Origin: Sodiomyces alkalinus F11 | Lineage: Eukaryota > Ascomycota > Sordariomycetes > Glomerellales > Plectosphaerellaceae | Length of the DNA: 64,000 nucleotides | Assembly (NCBI RefSeq): GCF_003711515.1 | Contig: NW_021167083.1 | Span: forward strand, 393,932-457,931 | Direction: 5' to 3' | Part shown: positions 21,746 to 34,580 of the stretch, piece after piece | Layout: each line of letters begins with the position of its first letter | Position numbering within the stretch: the stretch's first letter is position 1 | Notes under the pieces: model-generated | The model's input: the letters and a program-made list of their open reading frames with translations, nothing else | Told to the model about the DNA's origin: nothing | Database searches by the model: none | Program-made: the position numbers and the translations under genes

Positions 21746-22693
21746 GCTGGCTGGGCTTTGTTGAGCACACAACGTGTATATAGGGTGGCTCTGCTTTGCT
21801 ACCGTGCTGTAGCATCTTGCATGTCTCTTGTGTTTCATTTCATTTCTCATCAGCTGAACCCTGGTTTCCAAGATACCTTGGGGTGGATGTCTGGAAGTGA
21901 CCTCATTAAAGCGGCCATATCTGGGAGCTACCAGAAATTCGGTGATTACCCAACATAGAGGCACGGGCATCACGCCTCATAAGAAGCATGTCATTCCATA
22001 TTAATGCCCAACTTGCGGTATCTCAGCGCAGGTTACAGACACCTTATATCGTCCTGCAATGTCTTTAGTCGTGTCAAAGCAATATTTCATAGCGTTGGAG
22101 GCGAATATATTAGTGAGAATATCTGGGAGAGGTTTTTCTTTTCTTCTTTTTTTCTTCCACAAAATAAAATAAACCCAAATGAGACAGAATCGAGGTTAAA
22201 CGTGATTTCTGTAGATATGCCTGTTCTAATCCTGAAGGATGGCTTTACGTGAGGTAGTATTACTGACGGATGGATAATTATATTTAGTCCGGGCCCAGAC
22301 AACCATTTAAATACCGTAGACATCTCTCTCGTCTCTCCCGGACCTCATCTGTGATGCAAAGAAAAGCTCTTCACTCGCATGGCCAGCAGATGAGATTTTG
22401 CTTTACCCTGCTCACTTGCATGTCATGAGATCTCCCTCTTCCATCCCTCCTTTAAACATAAACTGTTCCTTTCGCCAAGATTCCCCCCCCGCCATTCTTC
22501 AGCCTCATTTTCCTCTCATCTCTCGACAGGACCCTCACCCTCGCTGTCGCCCTCTTCCATTCCGTCGTACACTCCGGTAGCCGCCTCTACATTGCTAGCC
22601 CCGACACCGACAGCCCGTCAGCCCGTTACTTTACGCTCAGGACCGCAACAGGCACGCGCGCCAACCATCCACTCATCCCCATCCCCGCCCGCC
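21746..22693. other. Intergenic region between the PEX11-family and hemerythrin-like genes
   Basis: About 950 bp of moderately AT-rich DNA. The part before 22694 is pyrimidine-rich, as expected for a leader. No gene, RNA or repeat was recognised. Confidence 0.5.
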
Positions 22694-23494
22694 ATGTCGT
22701 CAAGCCAGTCCCCGACGGGGAGCGCAACGGCCGGCGCCTCGGATCCCGAGACAACAACATCCGGGACTAGCCGTTCAGCGGCCGTCCAGTCGGAACCACT
22801 ACCGCCGCTCTCACCCGCCGACTTTCGCGTCTACAACCGCCTAGCGGAGAAGATGGACTTTTTTGTAAGCTTGACTCTCCGTGCCCTCATCGACGCTTGA
22901 CAAAAAGAGAAGAAAAAGAAAAGAAAAAAAGAAAAAAAAGGAAGAAAAGAAAAAAAAAAAAANNNNNNNNNNNNNNNNNNNNNNNNNNNNNNNNNCCCCC
23001 CCAGACTCCCCCCTAACTCACTTCCCTTCCGTCCGGCACAGCACGACAACTTCCGCAGAACCTGGACCACCCTCCACACAACCGCGACCTCCAACACGCG
23101 TCTCCACGGCAAGGCCCTCCGCTCCTTCATCGACCAAAGCCTCTACTTCCTGCAGATGCTGAAAGCCCACCACGACATCGAGGAGACCTACGTCTTCCCC
23201 GTGCTCGCCCGCAAGATGCCCCAATTCCGCACCGGGGAGAAGAGCGACGACGCCGCCGCCGAGCTGCTGCGCCAGCACCGCGAGATCCACCGCGGCATGG
23301 ACGCCCTCGAGACGTACCTCCGCGCTTGCCGCTCCGGGGAGGAGGAGGGGCTGGACATGGCGCGGGTTCGCGAGCTGATGGATTCTTGGGGGACTGTGCT
23401 GTGGAGGCATCTTGATCAGGAGGTGGAGACGCTGGGGGCGGAGAATATGAGAAGGTACTGGACGTTGGAGGAGGTGAGGCGGCTACCCATGTGA
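22694..23494 (+). CDS. Hemerythrin-like HHE-domain protein
   Basis: Hemerythrin-like HHE domains are four-helix bundles that use His and Glu/Asp side chains to bind a di-iron centre or other ligands; the cellular role of the fungal members is unclear. Two exons, 22694-22864 and 23042-23494, are joined in phase 0 by a 177-bp intron with a CTAAC branch site, giving 207 residues. Candidate ligands are H58 right after the splice, H100-H101 with E104/E105, H136, H140, H180 and E184. These have the usual H...HxxxE...H...HxxxE order over exon 2. The N-terminal 45 residues are Ser/Thr/Pro-rich and disordered. The ATG at 22694 is used because the upstream in-frame extension has no ATG. The intron contains a purine tract and an assembly gap, but neither touches coding sequence. 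Confidence 0.82.
22963..22995. other. Assembly gap (33 N) in an intron
   Basis: A run of 33 N follows a poly-A/AG tract (22899-22962) and is followed by a short C run. The true length is unknown, and the gap most likely marks failure of sequencing or assembly through the homopolymer. Confidence 0.95.
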
Positions 23495-23929
23495 TGACCA
23501 TGGGTTGGCGGGCTATTCTAGGCGAGGTTGTGGGTGCGTGCAGGTTCCTATTTTGGTTGACGTCCCAACTGAGACGGACTTGGAGGTGTTTTCCTTTTTC
23601 TCTTTCTTTTTTCACGCAGACTCAGGATTCACGACTACACGTCCGTCAACCGTGATGCATTCTGAGAGCCTCTATTCCACGAAGCTACCTGGCAAAAGCA
23701 AAAGAAATACCAAAGGACATTTTTCCCATAAGAGGGGGCCTATTCCTCCGATTCTCTCGGGCCGCCACTCCCACGCCCCGATGAAATGTGACCCCCCCCC
23801 CCGAACCCTGATGCACACAGAAACCCCAGAGACCTAGGGAAAATAAAAGGAAAGAGAGACAGAGAGAAGAATCCTGGACAACAGGAAAACCCCCGCGTTT
23901 TGGTGAGACAGACAACACTACTGCACTGT
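23495..23929. other. Convergent intergenic region
   Basis: 435 bp between the hemerythrin-like gene and NIP1. No gene was seen; it should carry both 3' UTRs. There is a run of ten C at about 23792. Confidence 0.5.
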
Positions 23930-26698
23930 TCAGCCCCGTACCGCGGCTCCCAGCGCTCCGCCCGTAAACTGCGTCCCTCCCGCCTGCCGCTGCATGTGGC
24001 CGCCGCCGCCCCGGCCGCCGCCCCGTCCCCTGTAGCCGCCTCCTCCCCGGCCGCCGCCCCGCCCGCGCCCGCCCTGCCGCTCGAACGCGTTGCTCGTCCC
24101 CTGCGTCCGCTGCTCCAGCGTCCGCTCGTTGGTCTCGATCAGCGAGCTGGCGCGGTCCGACATGGTCAGCGCCAGGCTCTGCAGCCGGCTGAGCTCGACG
24201 CCCTTGCGGAAGATCACCGTCGACGTCACCTGGTCCAGCGACGCCGCCAGCTCCTCGTGGCTGATCATCTTGCTCACCACCGCCATCACCTTGCTCGCCT
24301 CCAGCTCGAACATGCCGCTGAGCGTCTCCACCGCCAGCGTGTCGTAGAACGGCGCGTACGTGAACAGGTACGTCCGCAGCCCTTCCTCCTGGATCTGCTT
24401 CGCGAGCATCGTCTTGATCTCCTCGGCGTGCGGCATGAGCTCCCAGATCTTGATGTTGTGGATGAACTGGATCGACTTCTTCCAGTCGCCCGCCGCCAGC
24501 GCCTTGGACGCCTGCATCACGTGGTCGCGCGTGTTCTCCGGCGGGCCCGTGAAGATCTGCCGCTCGTGGTACTCCAGCATGCGCCGGTACGTCTTGCTGA
24601 TGTTGCGCTTCCGGATGTCCGGCGACGACCCGGTCTGCGCCAGCACCGGGATCTCCAGCAGCATGCTGCACGTGAGGTACACGCACTCCAACAGCTCCAG
24701 GTTGATGTGCATGTGGAACGGCAGCTGCCGCTGCTTCTCGAGCCTCTCCTGCTCCGGTGACACCTGGCTGTACCTCTGCATCATGACTCCCTGCGCCAAG
24801 AGCTCCTTCTGCCGCCCGCTGCCACAAATCTCCTGCAGTGTGGTCTGCGCGTCGTACACGAGGCCCTGCCGGAACGCGCACAGACCCACCTGGACGAGCG
24901 TCCGGTTGTACAGGATCTGGGAGAGGACGTCAAAGTTGGGGATGTTCTCCTGAAGGTGAGACATGAGCAGCATGTCACGAGCCTTGTAGTACTCGTTGTG
25001 CAGCGCCAAAAAGTACACCTGGCACAACATGGCGCGGGCTCGGAGGATGCCTTCGGCGTGGCTGAAGAGGTACGTGCAGAGTACATTGACCAGATTGCCG
25101 GCCTCGGGCGTCTGGGCGCGCGGGGTGATGGTCGACTCGGCCTTGGGGGATACAGACTTCCACGCGTTGTCCTCGAGGATCTTGATGACTTGAGCGGGCT
25201 GGAAGGGAAAAAAAAAGGGTTAGCAGATGCAAAATAGAATGGTTTTGTCCCGGTTAACGGTCATGGCTGCTCATACCTTAAAGTAGACATGCTCCAGTCG
25301 CCGCGTGATGATGCGGTTGATGCTCTCCTGGGGAATGTCAAGGTCACCCTGCTTATGAAGGTACTCGTAGTACAACATGCACCGAACAATAATGTTGTAC
25401 AGCGCACCCTCGTCCGTTAGCCGCTCAATGTACTCGGACGTGTGGGGATCGATGTTTTGGAGCGATCGGGTCAGCTCGTCGTCGAGCCGCTCCACATAGG
25501 ACACCATGCTGCCGGGCACCTTGATGTACTTCTGGTCCTTCTCCAGCGCGGGCGGCTTCTCGTCGTCCTCCCACTCTTCGGCGTTCTCGACGACGACGTA
25601 CTCGGTGTTGGTCTCGAGGATCTCGAACAGCGCAGTCATTTCCTTCTCGGCCGCCTTCCAGTGGTCGAGCGGCATGGACGTGGCGCCGCCGCTTCCGAGG
25701 TCAAACCGGGTCGAGATCAGCGTAAGGAGCACGCGAATCTTCTGGTACGGTGTGTTGGCGATCTCGTTGAGCTTCTCCATCACCTTGATCTGCTCCTGGC
25801 GATCGGTGTTCTTCTTGCCGCGGGTCTCGAGGATGGTACGGAGGTGCTTGAAGATGCTCTCGGGCGTGAACTGGAGCGTCTTTCCTCCCTTTCCTACCGT
25901 CGCAAAGCCCTCGATGTCGTCGTCCAACTGTTGATCGAAGTCGTCGGCGATACGCACCGTCTTCTTGGCCTTCGGCGCCACCTCCTCCTCGTCGGACGAC
26001 TCCATGAACCCGTCGTTGTCCTCGCGGTACGCCTCGATTTGCGGCTGGTAGTCCTTGTTGATTTTCTTGATCTTTTGCTTGACCGCATTCAATCCGCGGG
26101 CGGCCGTGGCATTCATCTTCTTGGGCGTGACCTTCTGCTTGGCCACGGCCTCGTTCATGTAATCTTCCAATTCGGCAATCGTCTTGATGTACTGCTTGGG
26201 AGTTTTCTGGTTATCCTGGATCTTGGCGACCTGTCGATTGAGCTTGTCGAATTCTGGGGAGGAAAGAAGAAAAAAATCATTAGTCTATTCGCTCTCGCAG
26301 CGGTCTGTAGTAGCAAGGACCGGAAAGAAGTTGCACGCGTGCTCACCTGTCGAGATAGACGCCCAGTCTCCGTTCTTCTGGCCATTCTCAATGAGCTTGA
26401 TGGTTGCCTCCATCTCCTCGAAGCGCTTATCCTTTGCGCTCTTGACCTTCACCCGCTCTTCGTCTTCGCTTTCCTCGCTTTCTGATGAGGCATCGCGAAG
26501 GAAACGCGAGGCACCTGGTTTGGCTTCTCCATCATCATCACTGGATGATTCTTCCGACTCATCTTCGTCTTCATCTTCGTCCTCATCGGAATCGGCCTTG
26601 GCCTTCTCTTCCTCCTCCTCGTCAGTGTAGAGCTCCTCCTCCTCAGACGAGCTCTCGGACGAGCTGTCGTCACCGCCGCGGAAGAACCTGGAAGACAT
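23930..26698 (-). CDS. NIP1: Translation initiation factor eIF3 subunit C (NIP1)
   Basis: eIF3c is a core eIF3 subunit in the 43S pre-initiation complex; its N-terminus contacts eIF1 and eIF5, and its PCI domain assembles eIF3. Three exons (26698-26347, 26253-25277, 25198-23930) with clean GT..AG introns of 93 and 78 bp give 865 residues, the normal fungal size. Visible features: an MSSRFFRGG start; a very acidic Ser/Asp/Glu tract (about 10-75); [11 protein letters not shown] restored by the first splice; the [11 protein letters not shown] and [13 protein letters not shown] helical region; a PCI domain with [19 protein letters not shown] near 700; and a C-terminal RGG/GGR-rich tail (about 810-850) suited to RNA binding. 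PRP8 starts 751 bp away in the opposite direction. Confidence 0.95.
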
Positions 26699-27449
26699 AT
26701 TGACGACTGTTTCCCTTTCTGTAAATTAAATTATTAAATCGGTAAAGGGTGTCGACTTGTTGGCGCAGTCACTATGTGGACTTGCGTCGATGGAATCGCT
26801 TGGGTTGCTCGAAAGGCGAGGCGAGATGGGTTTCAACCAAGGAGGGGCCAAAACTTCGTTGCAGCAGATTTTGATTTTGGATTTTCTGGTGGGGGATTTT
26901 GGTTATTTTCGTCTTTTGGGGCTTAGCGAAAATCACCTGGCTGTCAGCTGGTAAAGCGCCACAAAAAGGGAAACTGCGTAAGCTCCCGGGTGGCAAAACA
27001 CGCTGCCCCATTTCCTCCACTTTTGACTCGTACCTTAGCACCAAGTCCAACGCTTGTTAATAATCACGTAAACAGTCACGTAAACAGTCACGTGAGCCTT
27101 CGTCCAGAAAGCGTTAGGCCCCTCCTGGATTGGACGTCGTATCCAGACAGAAGAAAAAAAAAATATGATGCGTTCAACCTCCAAAAGGACCTCATCGACA
27201 ACATCATATCGTGAACGGAGGTTTCGTCGCCACAGTCATCGCCGGCATTTTGCATGGCAGATCGCCATCTTTCCATTATCGAACCAAGCATAATTCCAAG
27301 CTCTACTTAATTGCCAACGACTGCCAACGACTGCCACCGACTGAATTCGACCCCTGCGCGTCTTGAAAAGTCGCGACGCGACTGATCAAGCTCAGACGCC
27401 TATCATCTCGATGCTGCGAGCGACGACACGCTAGAGCTTCCTGTCGAAA
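26699..27449. promoter_or_regulatory. Divergent promoter region of NIP1 and PRP8
   Basis: 751 bp with no gene. It holds a tandem array of CACGT cores at 27064-27097 (listed separately). The 90 bp before the PRP8 ATG contain several short repeats of a GACTGCCAACGACTGCC type. Confidence 0.6.
27064..27097. promoter_or_regulatory. Tandem TCACGTAAACAG x2 plus TCACGTG (E-box-like array)
   Basis: Three CACGT cores at exact 12-bp spacing (27064, 27076, 27088). The last is a full CACGTG E-box, the kind bound by bHLH factors such as Cbf1. The array lies about 365 bp from each of the two start codons. Function is inferred from periodicity and position only. Confidence 0.55.
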
Positions 27450-30400
27450 ATGTCTTCGCTTCCTCCGCCTCCCCCTCCGCCTCCTGGTTGGGGTCCTCCC
27501 CCTCCCCCTCCCCCGCCACCTCCATCATCGTCACTCCCTCCTCCACCAGCAGCGCCAGCACCACCTCCCCCAGGCTACCGCCCGCCATCCGACCCTCATA
27601 TCGCCAAGTTTGCCCAGAAGAAGACAGAATGGCTACGAGATCAGCGTGCCCGCTTCGGCGAGAGACGGAAGGGCGGCTTCGTCGAGACCCAGAAGGCGGA
27701 TATGCCGCCCGAGCATCTGCGCAAGATCGTCAAGGACATCGGTGATGTGTCCCAGAAGAAGTACACCAGCGACAAGCGGAGCTATCTGGGCGCCCTGAAA
27801 TTCATGCCACACGCGGTTTTGAAACTGTTGGAGAACATGCCCATGCCGTGGGAGTCGGCGAGAGAGGTCAAGGTGCTCTACCACGTCAACGGCTGCCTGA
27901 CGCTGGTCAACGAGGTGCCGCGGGTCATCGAACCCGTCTTCTTTGCGCAGTGGGCCATGATGTGGACTTTTATGCGCAAGGAAAAAGCAGACAGACGCTT
28001 GTTCAAGCGCATGCGTTTCCCTCCCTTTGATGACGAAGAACCTCCGCTGTCTTGGTCCGAAAACCTCGAGGATGTCGAGCCTGCCGAACCCATCCAGATG
28101 GAGCTCAACGAAGATGAAGACGCTGCCGTGTACGAGTGGTTCTACGACCACCGGGCCTTGCTGGATACCGATCATGTCAATGGTCCCGGCTATCGGACCT
28201 GGAATCTGACCCTGCCCCAGATGGCCACGCTCTTCCGTCTCAGTCGGCCTCTCATCTCCGACGTTGTCGACCCCAACTACTCCTACCTCTTCGACCTCAA
28301 GGGCTTCTTGACCGGCAAGGCTCTGAATGTGGCTCTGCCCGGCGGGCCGCGCTTCGAGCCCCTCTACAAGGATGTCGACCCCAACGACGAGGATTTTGGC
28401 GAGTTCAACGCCATCGATCGCATCATCTTCCGCAACCCCATCCGCACCGAATACCGCGTCGCCTATCCGTACCTCTACAACTCGCTCCCGAGAAGTGTCC
28501 ACCTCGCCTGGCATTCGTACCCACAGGTCGTCTTCAAGCGGTCTGACAACCCCGACCTTCCGGCTTTCCACTTCGATCACCGGATCAACCCCATCTCCTC
28601 TCGTGCCGTGGCGCCCAAGAACTTGAGCGTCAGCCATGAAGACGACCTGTTCGGCCCCGGCAACATGGAAGAGGACGAGGAATACGCCTTCCAGCTTCCT
28701 GCCGAGGTCGAGCCGTTCCTCGCCGACGAAGAGCTGTTCGACGATGACACCGCAGCCGCCATCGAACTCTGGTGGGCTCCGTTCCCCTTCAATCATCGGT
28801 CCGGCAAGATGGTGCGCGCCCAAGACGTGCCTCTCATCAAACACTGGTACCTCGAGCATCCGCCGGCGGACCGGCCACCCGTGAAGGTTCGGGTGTCGTA
28901 CCAGAAACTGTTGAAGAACTACGTCCTCAACGAGCTGCACAAGAAGTCGCCCAAGTCCCAGAAGAAGCAAAACCTCATGCGGAGTCTGAAGCCGACCAAG
29001 TTTTTCCAGCAGACCACCATCGACTGGGTCGAAGCCGGATTGCAGGTCTGCCGCCAGGGCTTCAACATGCTCAACCTTCTCATCCATCGCAAGAACCTCA
29101 CGTACCTCCATCTCGATTACAACTTCAACCTGAAGCCCGTCAAGACCCTGACGACAAAGGAACGCAAAAAGTCTCGCTTCGGAAACGCGTTCCATCTCAT
29201 GCGTGAAATCCTCCGTCTGACCAAGCTCATCGTCGATGCCCAAGTCCAGTACCGACTCGGGAACATCGATCCCTTCCAATTGGCCGACGGTATTCTCTAT
29301 GCCTTCAATCACGTCGGGCAGTTGACCGGTATGTACCGATACAAGTACAAGCTGATGCACCAGATCCGGTCCTGCAAGGATCTGAAGCACTTGATCTACT
29401 ATCGCTTCAACGCCGGCCCCGTGGGCAAGGGTCCCGGCTGCGGCTTCTGGGCCCCGGCGTGGCGGGTTTGGCTTTTCTTCATGAGGGGTATCATTCCTCT
29501 CCTGGAGCGGTGGCTGGGCAACTTGTTATCGCGTCAGTTTGAAGGTCGACACAGCAAGGGCGTCGCCAAGACGGTCACCAAGCAGCGCGTGGAGTCCCAT
29601 TTCGATCTCGAGCTGCGCGCCTCCGTCATGGCCGACCTGATGGACATGATGCCGGAGGGCATCAAGCAGAACAAGGTCAACACCGTGCTCCAGCACTTGT
29701 CGGAGGCGTGGCGGTGCTGGAAGAGCAACATCCCCTGGAAGGTGCCGGGACTGCCGGCCGCCATCGAGAACATCATTCTGCGCTACGTCAAGGCCAAGGC
29801 AGACTGGTGGATCTCGGTCGCCCATTACAACCGAGAGCGCATTCGCCGGGGTGCCACTGTCGACAAGACCGTGGCGAAGAAGAACGTGGGGCGCTTGACC
29901 CGACTGTGGCTCAAGGCCGAGCAGGAACGTCAGCACAACCACATGAAGGACGGACCGTATGTCTCTTCCGAAGAGGCCGTCGCCATCTACACCACCACGG
30001 TGCATTGGCTGGAGTCCCGCAAGTTCTCTCCCATTCCCTTCCCCAGCGTGTCGTACAAGCATGACACCAAGATCCTCATTCTCGCCTTGGAGAGGCTTCG
30101 CGAAGCGTACTCCGTCAAGGGACGCTTGAACCAGAGCCAGCGCGAAGAGCTGGCCCTGATCGAACAGGCATACGACAGCCCGGGCACCACGTTGGAGCGC
30201 ATCAAGCGCTTCTTGCTCGCCCAGCGGGCCTTCAAGGAGGTCGGCATTGACATGAACGACAACTACAGCACCATCAACCCCGTCTACGATGTCGAGCCCA
30301 TCGAGAAGATTAGCGACGCCTACCTGGACCAGTACCTCTGGTATCAGGCCGATCAACGGCACCTGTTCCCGGCATGGATCAAGCCGTCCGACTCGGAAGT

Positions 30401-33400
30401 GCCTCCCCTCCTCGTTTACAAGTGGGCTCAGGGCATCAACAATCTCGACAGGGTCTGGGAAACCGAGAATGGCGAATGCAACGTCTTGATCGAGACGGAA
30501 CTGTCCAAGGTCTACGAGAAGATCGAACTGACGCTTCTCAACTCGCTGCTCCGGCTGATCATGGATCACAACCTTGCCGACTACATCACGGCCAAGAACA
30601 ACGTTCAGCTGACGTACAAGGACATGAATCACGTCAATAGCTACGGCATGATTCGCGGCCTGCAGTTCTCGGCCTTTGTGTTCCAGTACTACGGCCTGGT
30701 CCTGGACTTGCTCCTGCTCGGGCCTCAGAGGGCGAGCGAGATCGCTGGCCCTCCGCAAGGTCCCAACGACTTCCTGCAGTTCCGCGACAAGGAGACGGAG
30801 ACGCGACATCCCATTCGCCTCTACACGCGTTATATCGACAAGATCTGGGTGTGCCTCCGGTTTACCGCAGACGAGTCGCGGGACCTCATCCAAAGGTTCC
30901 TCACGGAACAGCCCGACCCGAACTTCGAGAACGTCATTGGGTACAAGAGCAAGAAGTGCTGGCCGAGAGACTCGCGCATGCGCCTCATGAGGCACGACGT
31001 GAATCTCGGCAGAGCCGTCTTCTGGGACCTCAAGAACCGCCTGCCGAGGTCCATCACTACCATTGAGTGGGACGACAGCTTCGTCAGCGTCTACAGTCGG
31101 GATAATCCCAACCTCCTGTTCTCGATGTGCGGCTTCGAGGTGCGCATACTTCCAAAGTGCCGCAACCAGAACGACGAGTTCCCCGTCAAGGACAGTGTGT
31201 GGTCGCTGGTCGACAACACGAGCAAGGAACGAACGGCGCATGCCTTCTTGCAAGTGACCGAGGAAGACATCCAGAAGTTCAACAACAGGATTCGGCAGAT
31301 CCTCATGTCATCCGGCTCGACGACGTTCACCAAGATTGCGAACAAGTGGAACACGGCACTGATCGCTCTGTTCACGTACTACCGCGAGGCCGCGGTCTCG
31401 ACTGTCGATCTCCTCGACACCATCGTGAAGTGCGAGACGAAGATCCAGACCCGGGTCAAGATTGGGTTGAACTCCAAGATGCCTTCCCGGTTCCCGCCTG
31501 CCGTGTTCTACACGCCCAAAGAACTGGGTGGTCTCGGTATGATCTCTGGCTCCCACATTCTCATCCCGGCCAGCGACAAGCGGTGGTCGAAGCAGACCGA
31601 CGCCGGCATTACCCACTACCGAGCCGGTATGACACACGACGAGGAGACTCTGATTCCCAACATCTTCCGGTACATCATCCCTTGGGAAGCCGAGTTCATC
31701 GACTCCCAGCGTGTCTGGACCGAGTACGCCCAGAAGCGCATGGAAGCCAACCAACAGAACCGTCGCCTGACGCTCGAGGATCTCGAAGACAGCTGGGACC
31801 GCGGGCTGCCCCGGATCAACACCCTTTTCCAGAAGGACCGCAGCACGCTCAGCTTCGACAAGGGATTCCGAGCGCGCGCCGAGTTCCGGATCTACCAGAT
31901 GATGAAGAACCACCCGTTCTGGTGGACGAGCCAGAGGCACGACGGCAAGCTGTGGAATCTCAATGCGTACCGGACCGACGTCATCCAGGCGCTGGGTGGT
32001 GTCGAAACCATCCTCGAGCACACGCTTTTCAAGGCGACCGGGTTCCCGTCCTGGGAGGGCCTGTTCTGGGAGAAGGCCAGTGGCTTCGAGGAGTCGATGA
32101 AGTTCAAGAAGTTGACCAACGCGCAAAGGTCTGGTCTGAACCAGATCCCCAACCGTCGCTTCACCCTCTGGTGGTCGCCGACCATTAACCGGGCCAACGT
32201 CTATGTCGGTTTCCAAGTCCAGCTGGACTTGACGGGCATTTTCTTGCACGGCAAGATCCCGACGCTCAAGATCTCGCTCATCCAGATCTTCCGTGCGCAT
32301 CTGTGGCAGAAGATCCACGAGTCGGTGGTGATGGACCTGTGTCAGGTCTTCGATCAGGAGCTCGAGTCTCTCGGCATCGAGACGGTCCAGAAGGAGACGA
32401 TTCATCCGCGCAAGTCTTACAAGATGAACAGTTCCTGCGCGGACATTCTGCTCTTCGCCAGCCACAAGTGGAACGTCACGCGGCCGTCCATGCTGTACGA
32501 CACGAAGGATGTCATCGAGCCGACGACGACGAACAAGTTCTGGATTGACGTGCAGCTGCGGTATGGCGACTACGACTCTCACGACATCGAGCGCTACACG
32601 CGCGCCAAGTATCTCGACTACACCACGGACAGCGCCAGCATCTATCCTTCGGCGACTGGCCTGATGATCGGCATCGACTTGGCGTACAACCTGTACTCGG
32701 CGTACGGCATGTACTTCCCGGGGCTGAAGGTGCTCATCCAGCAGGCCATGGCCAAGGTCATGAAGGCCAACCCGGCGTTGTACGTCCTGCGGGAGCGCAT
32801 CCGCAAGGGCCTGCAGCTTTACGCGTCGGAGAACACGCAGGAGTTCCTCAACTCGCAGAACTACTCGGAGCTGTTCAGCAACCAGACGCAGCTGTTCATC
32901 GACGACACCAACGTGTACCGGGTGACGATCCACAAGACGTTCGAGGGCAACTTGACGACGAAACCCATCAACGGCGCCATCTTCATCTTCAACCCCCGCA
33001 CGGGCCAGCTCTTCCTCAAGATCATCCACACCAGCGTCTGGGCGGGGCAGAAGCGTCTGGGACAGCTGGCCAAGTGGAAGACGGCCGAAGAGGTGGCGGC
33101 GCTCATCCGGTCTCTGCCGGTGGAGGAACAGCCGAAGCAGCTCATCGTGACGCGAAAGGGTCTCCTCGACCCGCTGGAGGTGCATCTCCTGGACTTCCCC
33201 AACATCTCGATCCGGGCGTCCGAGCTGCAGCTTCCGTTCCAGGCGGCGATGAAAGTGGAGAAGCTGGGCGACATGATTCTCCGGGCCACGGAGCCGCAGA
33301 TGGTCTTGTTCAACCTCTACGACGAATGGCTCAAGTCGCTGTCGTCGTACACGGCGTTTTCCCGGCTGATCCTCATCCTGCGCGCGCTGCACGTCAACCC

Positions 33401-34580
33401 GGACAAGACGAAGCTGGTCCTGCGGCCGGACAAGACGGTGGTGACGCAGGAGCACCACATCTGGCCGACGCTGTCGGACGAGGACTGGATCAAGGTGGAG
33501 GTGCAGCTGCGGGACCTGATCCTCAACGACTACGGCAAGAAGAACAACGTCAACGTGTCGAGCCTGACGAGCAGCGAAGTGCGCGACATCATCCTGGGCA
33601 TGGAGATCTCGGCGCCGTCGATGCAGCGGCAGCAGGCGGCGGAGATTGAGAAGCAGCAGCAGGAGCAGCAGGAGCAGCAGCAGCTGACGGCGGTGACGAC
33701 CAAGACGCAGAACGTGCACGGCGAGGAGATCATCGTGACGACGACGTCGCAGTTCGAGCAGCAGACGTTCGCGTCCAAGACGGAGTGGCGCACGCGGGCG
33801 ATCGCGACGTCCAACCTGCGCACCAAGGCCAACCACATCTACGTGTCGTCGGTGGACGACGTGGACGACGTGACGTACGTGATGCCGAACAACATCCTCA
33901 AGCGGTTCATCATGATCGCCGACCTCCGGGTGCAGGTGGCGGGGTACCTGTACGGGCACGCGGTGCGGGACAACGACCAGGTCAAGGAGATCAAGTGCAT
34001 CGTGATGGTGCCGCAGATCGGCGGGCTGCGCGACGTGCAGCTTCCGCAGCAGCTGCCGCAGCACGAGTTCCTCGGGTCGATGGAGCCGCTCGGGGTGATC
34101 CACACCATGTCCGGGTCGGAGCTGCCGTACATGTCGGCGGCGGACGTGACGGAGCACGCGCGGCTGCTGGACGCGCACGCGTCGTCGTGGGACAAGAACG
34201 ACACGATCACGGTGGCGGTGGCGTTCACGCCGGGCTCGGTGTCGCTGTCGGCGTGGGGCCTGACGCCGGCGGGGTACAGGTGGGGCGCGGAGAACAAGGA
34301 CACGAACAGCGACCAGCCGCAGGGCTTCACCACGTCGATGGGGGTGAAGCGCAAGCTGCTCCTCAGCCCGCGGTTCCGCGGGTTCTTCCTGGTGCCGGAG
34401 GGCGGGAAGTGGAATTACAGCTTCATGGGCAGCGCGTTCGCGGGCATGGAGAAGAAGCCGGTGCACGTCAAGCTGGATACGCCGATGCCGTTTTACAGCG
34501 ACCAGCATAGGCCGATTCATTTCCAGAGCTTTGCGGAGCTGGAGGATATCTGGGTGGATCGGACGGACAATTTCGCATAG
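27450..34580 (+). CDS. PRP8: Pre-mRNA splicing factor PRP8
   Basis: PRP8 is the largest and most conserved protein of the spliceosome. It sits in U5 snRNP and cradles the catalytic U6/U2 RNA core. One uninterrupted 7.1-kb exon encodes 2,376 residues, the normal length. The first 45 residues are a Pro-rich run typical of fungal PRP8. Then follow PRO8NT (about 55-210), the PROCN central region (about 390-800), RRM-like and U5-binding segments (about 985-1260), the reverse-transcriptase-like and linker regions with the U6-binding segment (about 1300-1700), the RNase H-like domain IV (about 1750-2000) and a C-terminal Jab1/MPN domain (about 2130-2376) that regulates BRR2. The intein found in PRP8 of many ascomycetes is absent. 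Very long frames on the opposite strand reflect codon bias only. Confidence 0.97.
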   Translation: MSSLPPPPPPPPGWGPPPPPPPPPPSSSLPPPPAAPAPPPPGYRPPSDPHIAKFAQKKTEWLRDQRARFGERRKGGFVETQKADMPPEHLRKIVKDIGDVSQKKYTSDKRSYLGALKFMPHAVLKLLENMPMPWESAREVKVLYHVNGCLTLVNEVPRVIEPVFFAQWAMMWTFMRKEKADRRLFKRMRFPPFDDEEPPLSWSENLEDVEPAEPIQMELNEDEDAAVYEWFYDHRALLDTDHVNGPGYRTWNLTLPQMATLFRLSRPLISDVVDPNYSYLFDLKGFLTGKALNVALPGGPRFEPLYKDVDPNDEDFGEFNAIDRIIFRNPIRTEYRVAYPYLYNSLPRSVHLAWHSYPQVVFKRSDNPDLPAFHFDHRINPISSRAVAPKNLSVSHEDDLFGPGNMEEDEEYAFQLPAEVEPFLADEELFDDDTAAAIELWWAPFPFNHRSGKMVRAQDVPLIKHWYLEHPPADRPPVKVRVSYQKLLKNYVLNELHKKSPKSQKKQNLMRSLKPTKFFQQTTIDWVEAGLQVCRQGFNMLNLLIHRKNLTYLHLDYNFNLKPVKTLTTKERKKSRFGNAFHLMREILRLTKLIVDAQVQYRLGNIDPFQLADGILYAFNHVGQLTGMYRYKYKLMHQIRSCKDLKHLIYYRFNAGPVGKGPGCGFWAPAWRVWLFFMRGIIPLLERWLGNLLSRQFEGRHSKGVAKTVTKQRVESHFDLELRASVMADLMDMMPEGIKQNKVNTVLQHLSEAWRCWKSNIPWKVPGLPAAIENIILRYVKAKADWWISVAHYNRERIRRGATVDKTVAKKNVGRLTRLWLKAEQERQHNHMKDGPYVSSEEAVAIYTTTVHWLESRKFSPIPFPSVSYKHDTKILILALERLREAYSVKGRLNQSQREELALIEQAYDSPGTTLERIKRFLLAQRAFKEVGIDMNDNYSTINPVYDVEPIEKISDAYLDQYLWYQADQRHLFPAWIKPSDSEVPPLLVYKWAQGINNLDRVWETENGECNVLIETELSKVYEKIELTLLNSLLRLIMDHNLADYITAKNNVQLTYKDMNHVNSYGMIRGLQFSAFVFQYYGLVLDLLLLGPQRASEIAGPPQGPNDFLQFRDKETETRHPIRLYTRYIDKIWVCLRFTADESRDLIQRFLTEQPDPNFENVIGYKSKKCWPRDSRMRLMRHDVNLGRAVFWDLKNRLPRSITTIEWDDSFVSVYSRDNPNLLFSMCGFEVRILPKCRNQNDEFPVKDSVWSLVDNTSKERTAHAFLQVTEEDIQKFNNRIRQILMSSGSTTFTKIANKWNTALIALFTYYREAAVSTVDLLDTIVKCETKIQTRVKIGLNSKMPSRFPPAVFYTPKELGGLGMISGSHILIPASDKRWSKQTDAGITHYRAGMTHDEETLIPNIFRYIIPWEAEFIDSQRVWTEYAQKRMEANQQNRRLTLEDLEDSWDRGLPRINTLFQKDRSTLSFDKGFRARAEFRIYQMMKNHPFWWTSQRHDGKLWNLNAYRTDVIQALGGVETILEHTLFKATGFPSWEGLFWEKASGFEESMKFKKLTNAQRSGLNQIPNRRFTLWWSPTINRANVYVGFQVQLDLTGIFLHGKIPTLKISLIQIFRAHLWQKIHESVVMDLCQVFDQELESLGIETVQKETIHPRKSYKMNSSCADILLFASHKWNVTRPSMLYDTKDVIEPTTTNKFWIDVQLRYGDYDSHDIERYTRAKYLDYTTDSASIYPSATGLMIGIDLAYNLYSAYGMYFPGLKVLIQQAMAKVMKANPALYVLRERIRKGLQLYASENTQEFLNSQNYSELFSNQTQLFIDDTNVYRVTIHKTFEGNLTTKPINGAIFIFNPRTGQLFLKIIHTSVWAGQKRLGQLAKWKTAEEVAALIRSLPVEEQPKQLIVTRKGLLDPLEVHLLDFPNISIRASELQLPFQAAMKVEKLGDMILRATEPQMVLFNLYDEWLKSLSSYTAFSRLILILRALHVNPDKTKLVLRPDKTVVTQEHHIWPTLSDEDWIKVEVQLRDLILNDYGKKNNVNVSSLTSSEVRDIILGMEISAPSMQRQQAAEIEKQQQEQQEQQQLTAVTTKTQNVHGEEIIVTTTSQFEQQTFASKTEWRTRAIATSNLRTKANHIYVSSVDDVDDVTYVMPNNILKRFIMIADLRVQVAGYLYGHAVRDNDQVKEIKCIVMVPQIGGLRDVQLPQQLPQHEFLGSMEPLGVIHTMSGSELPYMSAADVTEHARLLDAHASSWDKNDTITVAVAFTPGSVSLSAWGLTPAGYRWGAENKDTNSDQPQGFTTSMGVKRKLLLSPRFRGFFLVPEGGKWNYSFMGSAFAGMEKKPVHVKLDTPMPFYSDQHRPIHFQSFAELEDIWVDRTDNFA

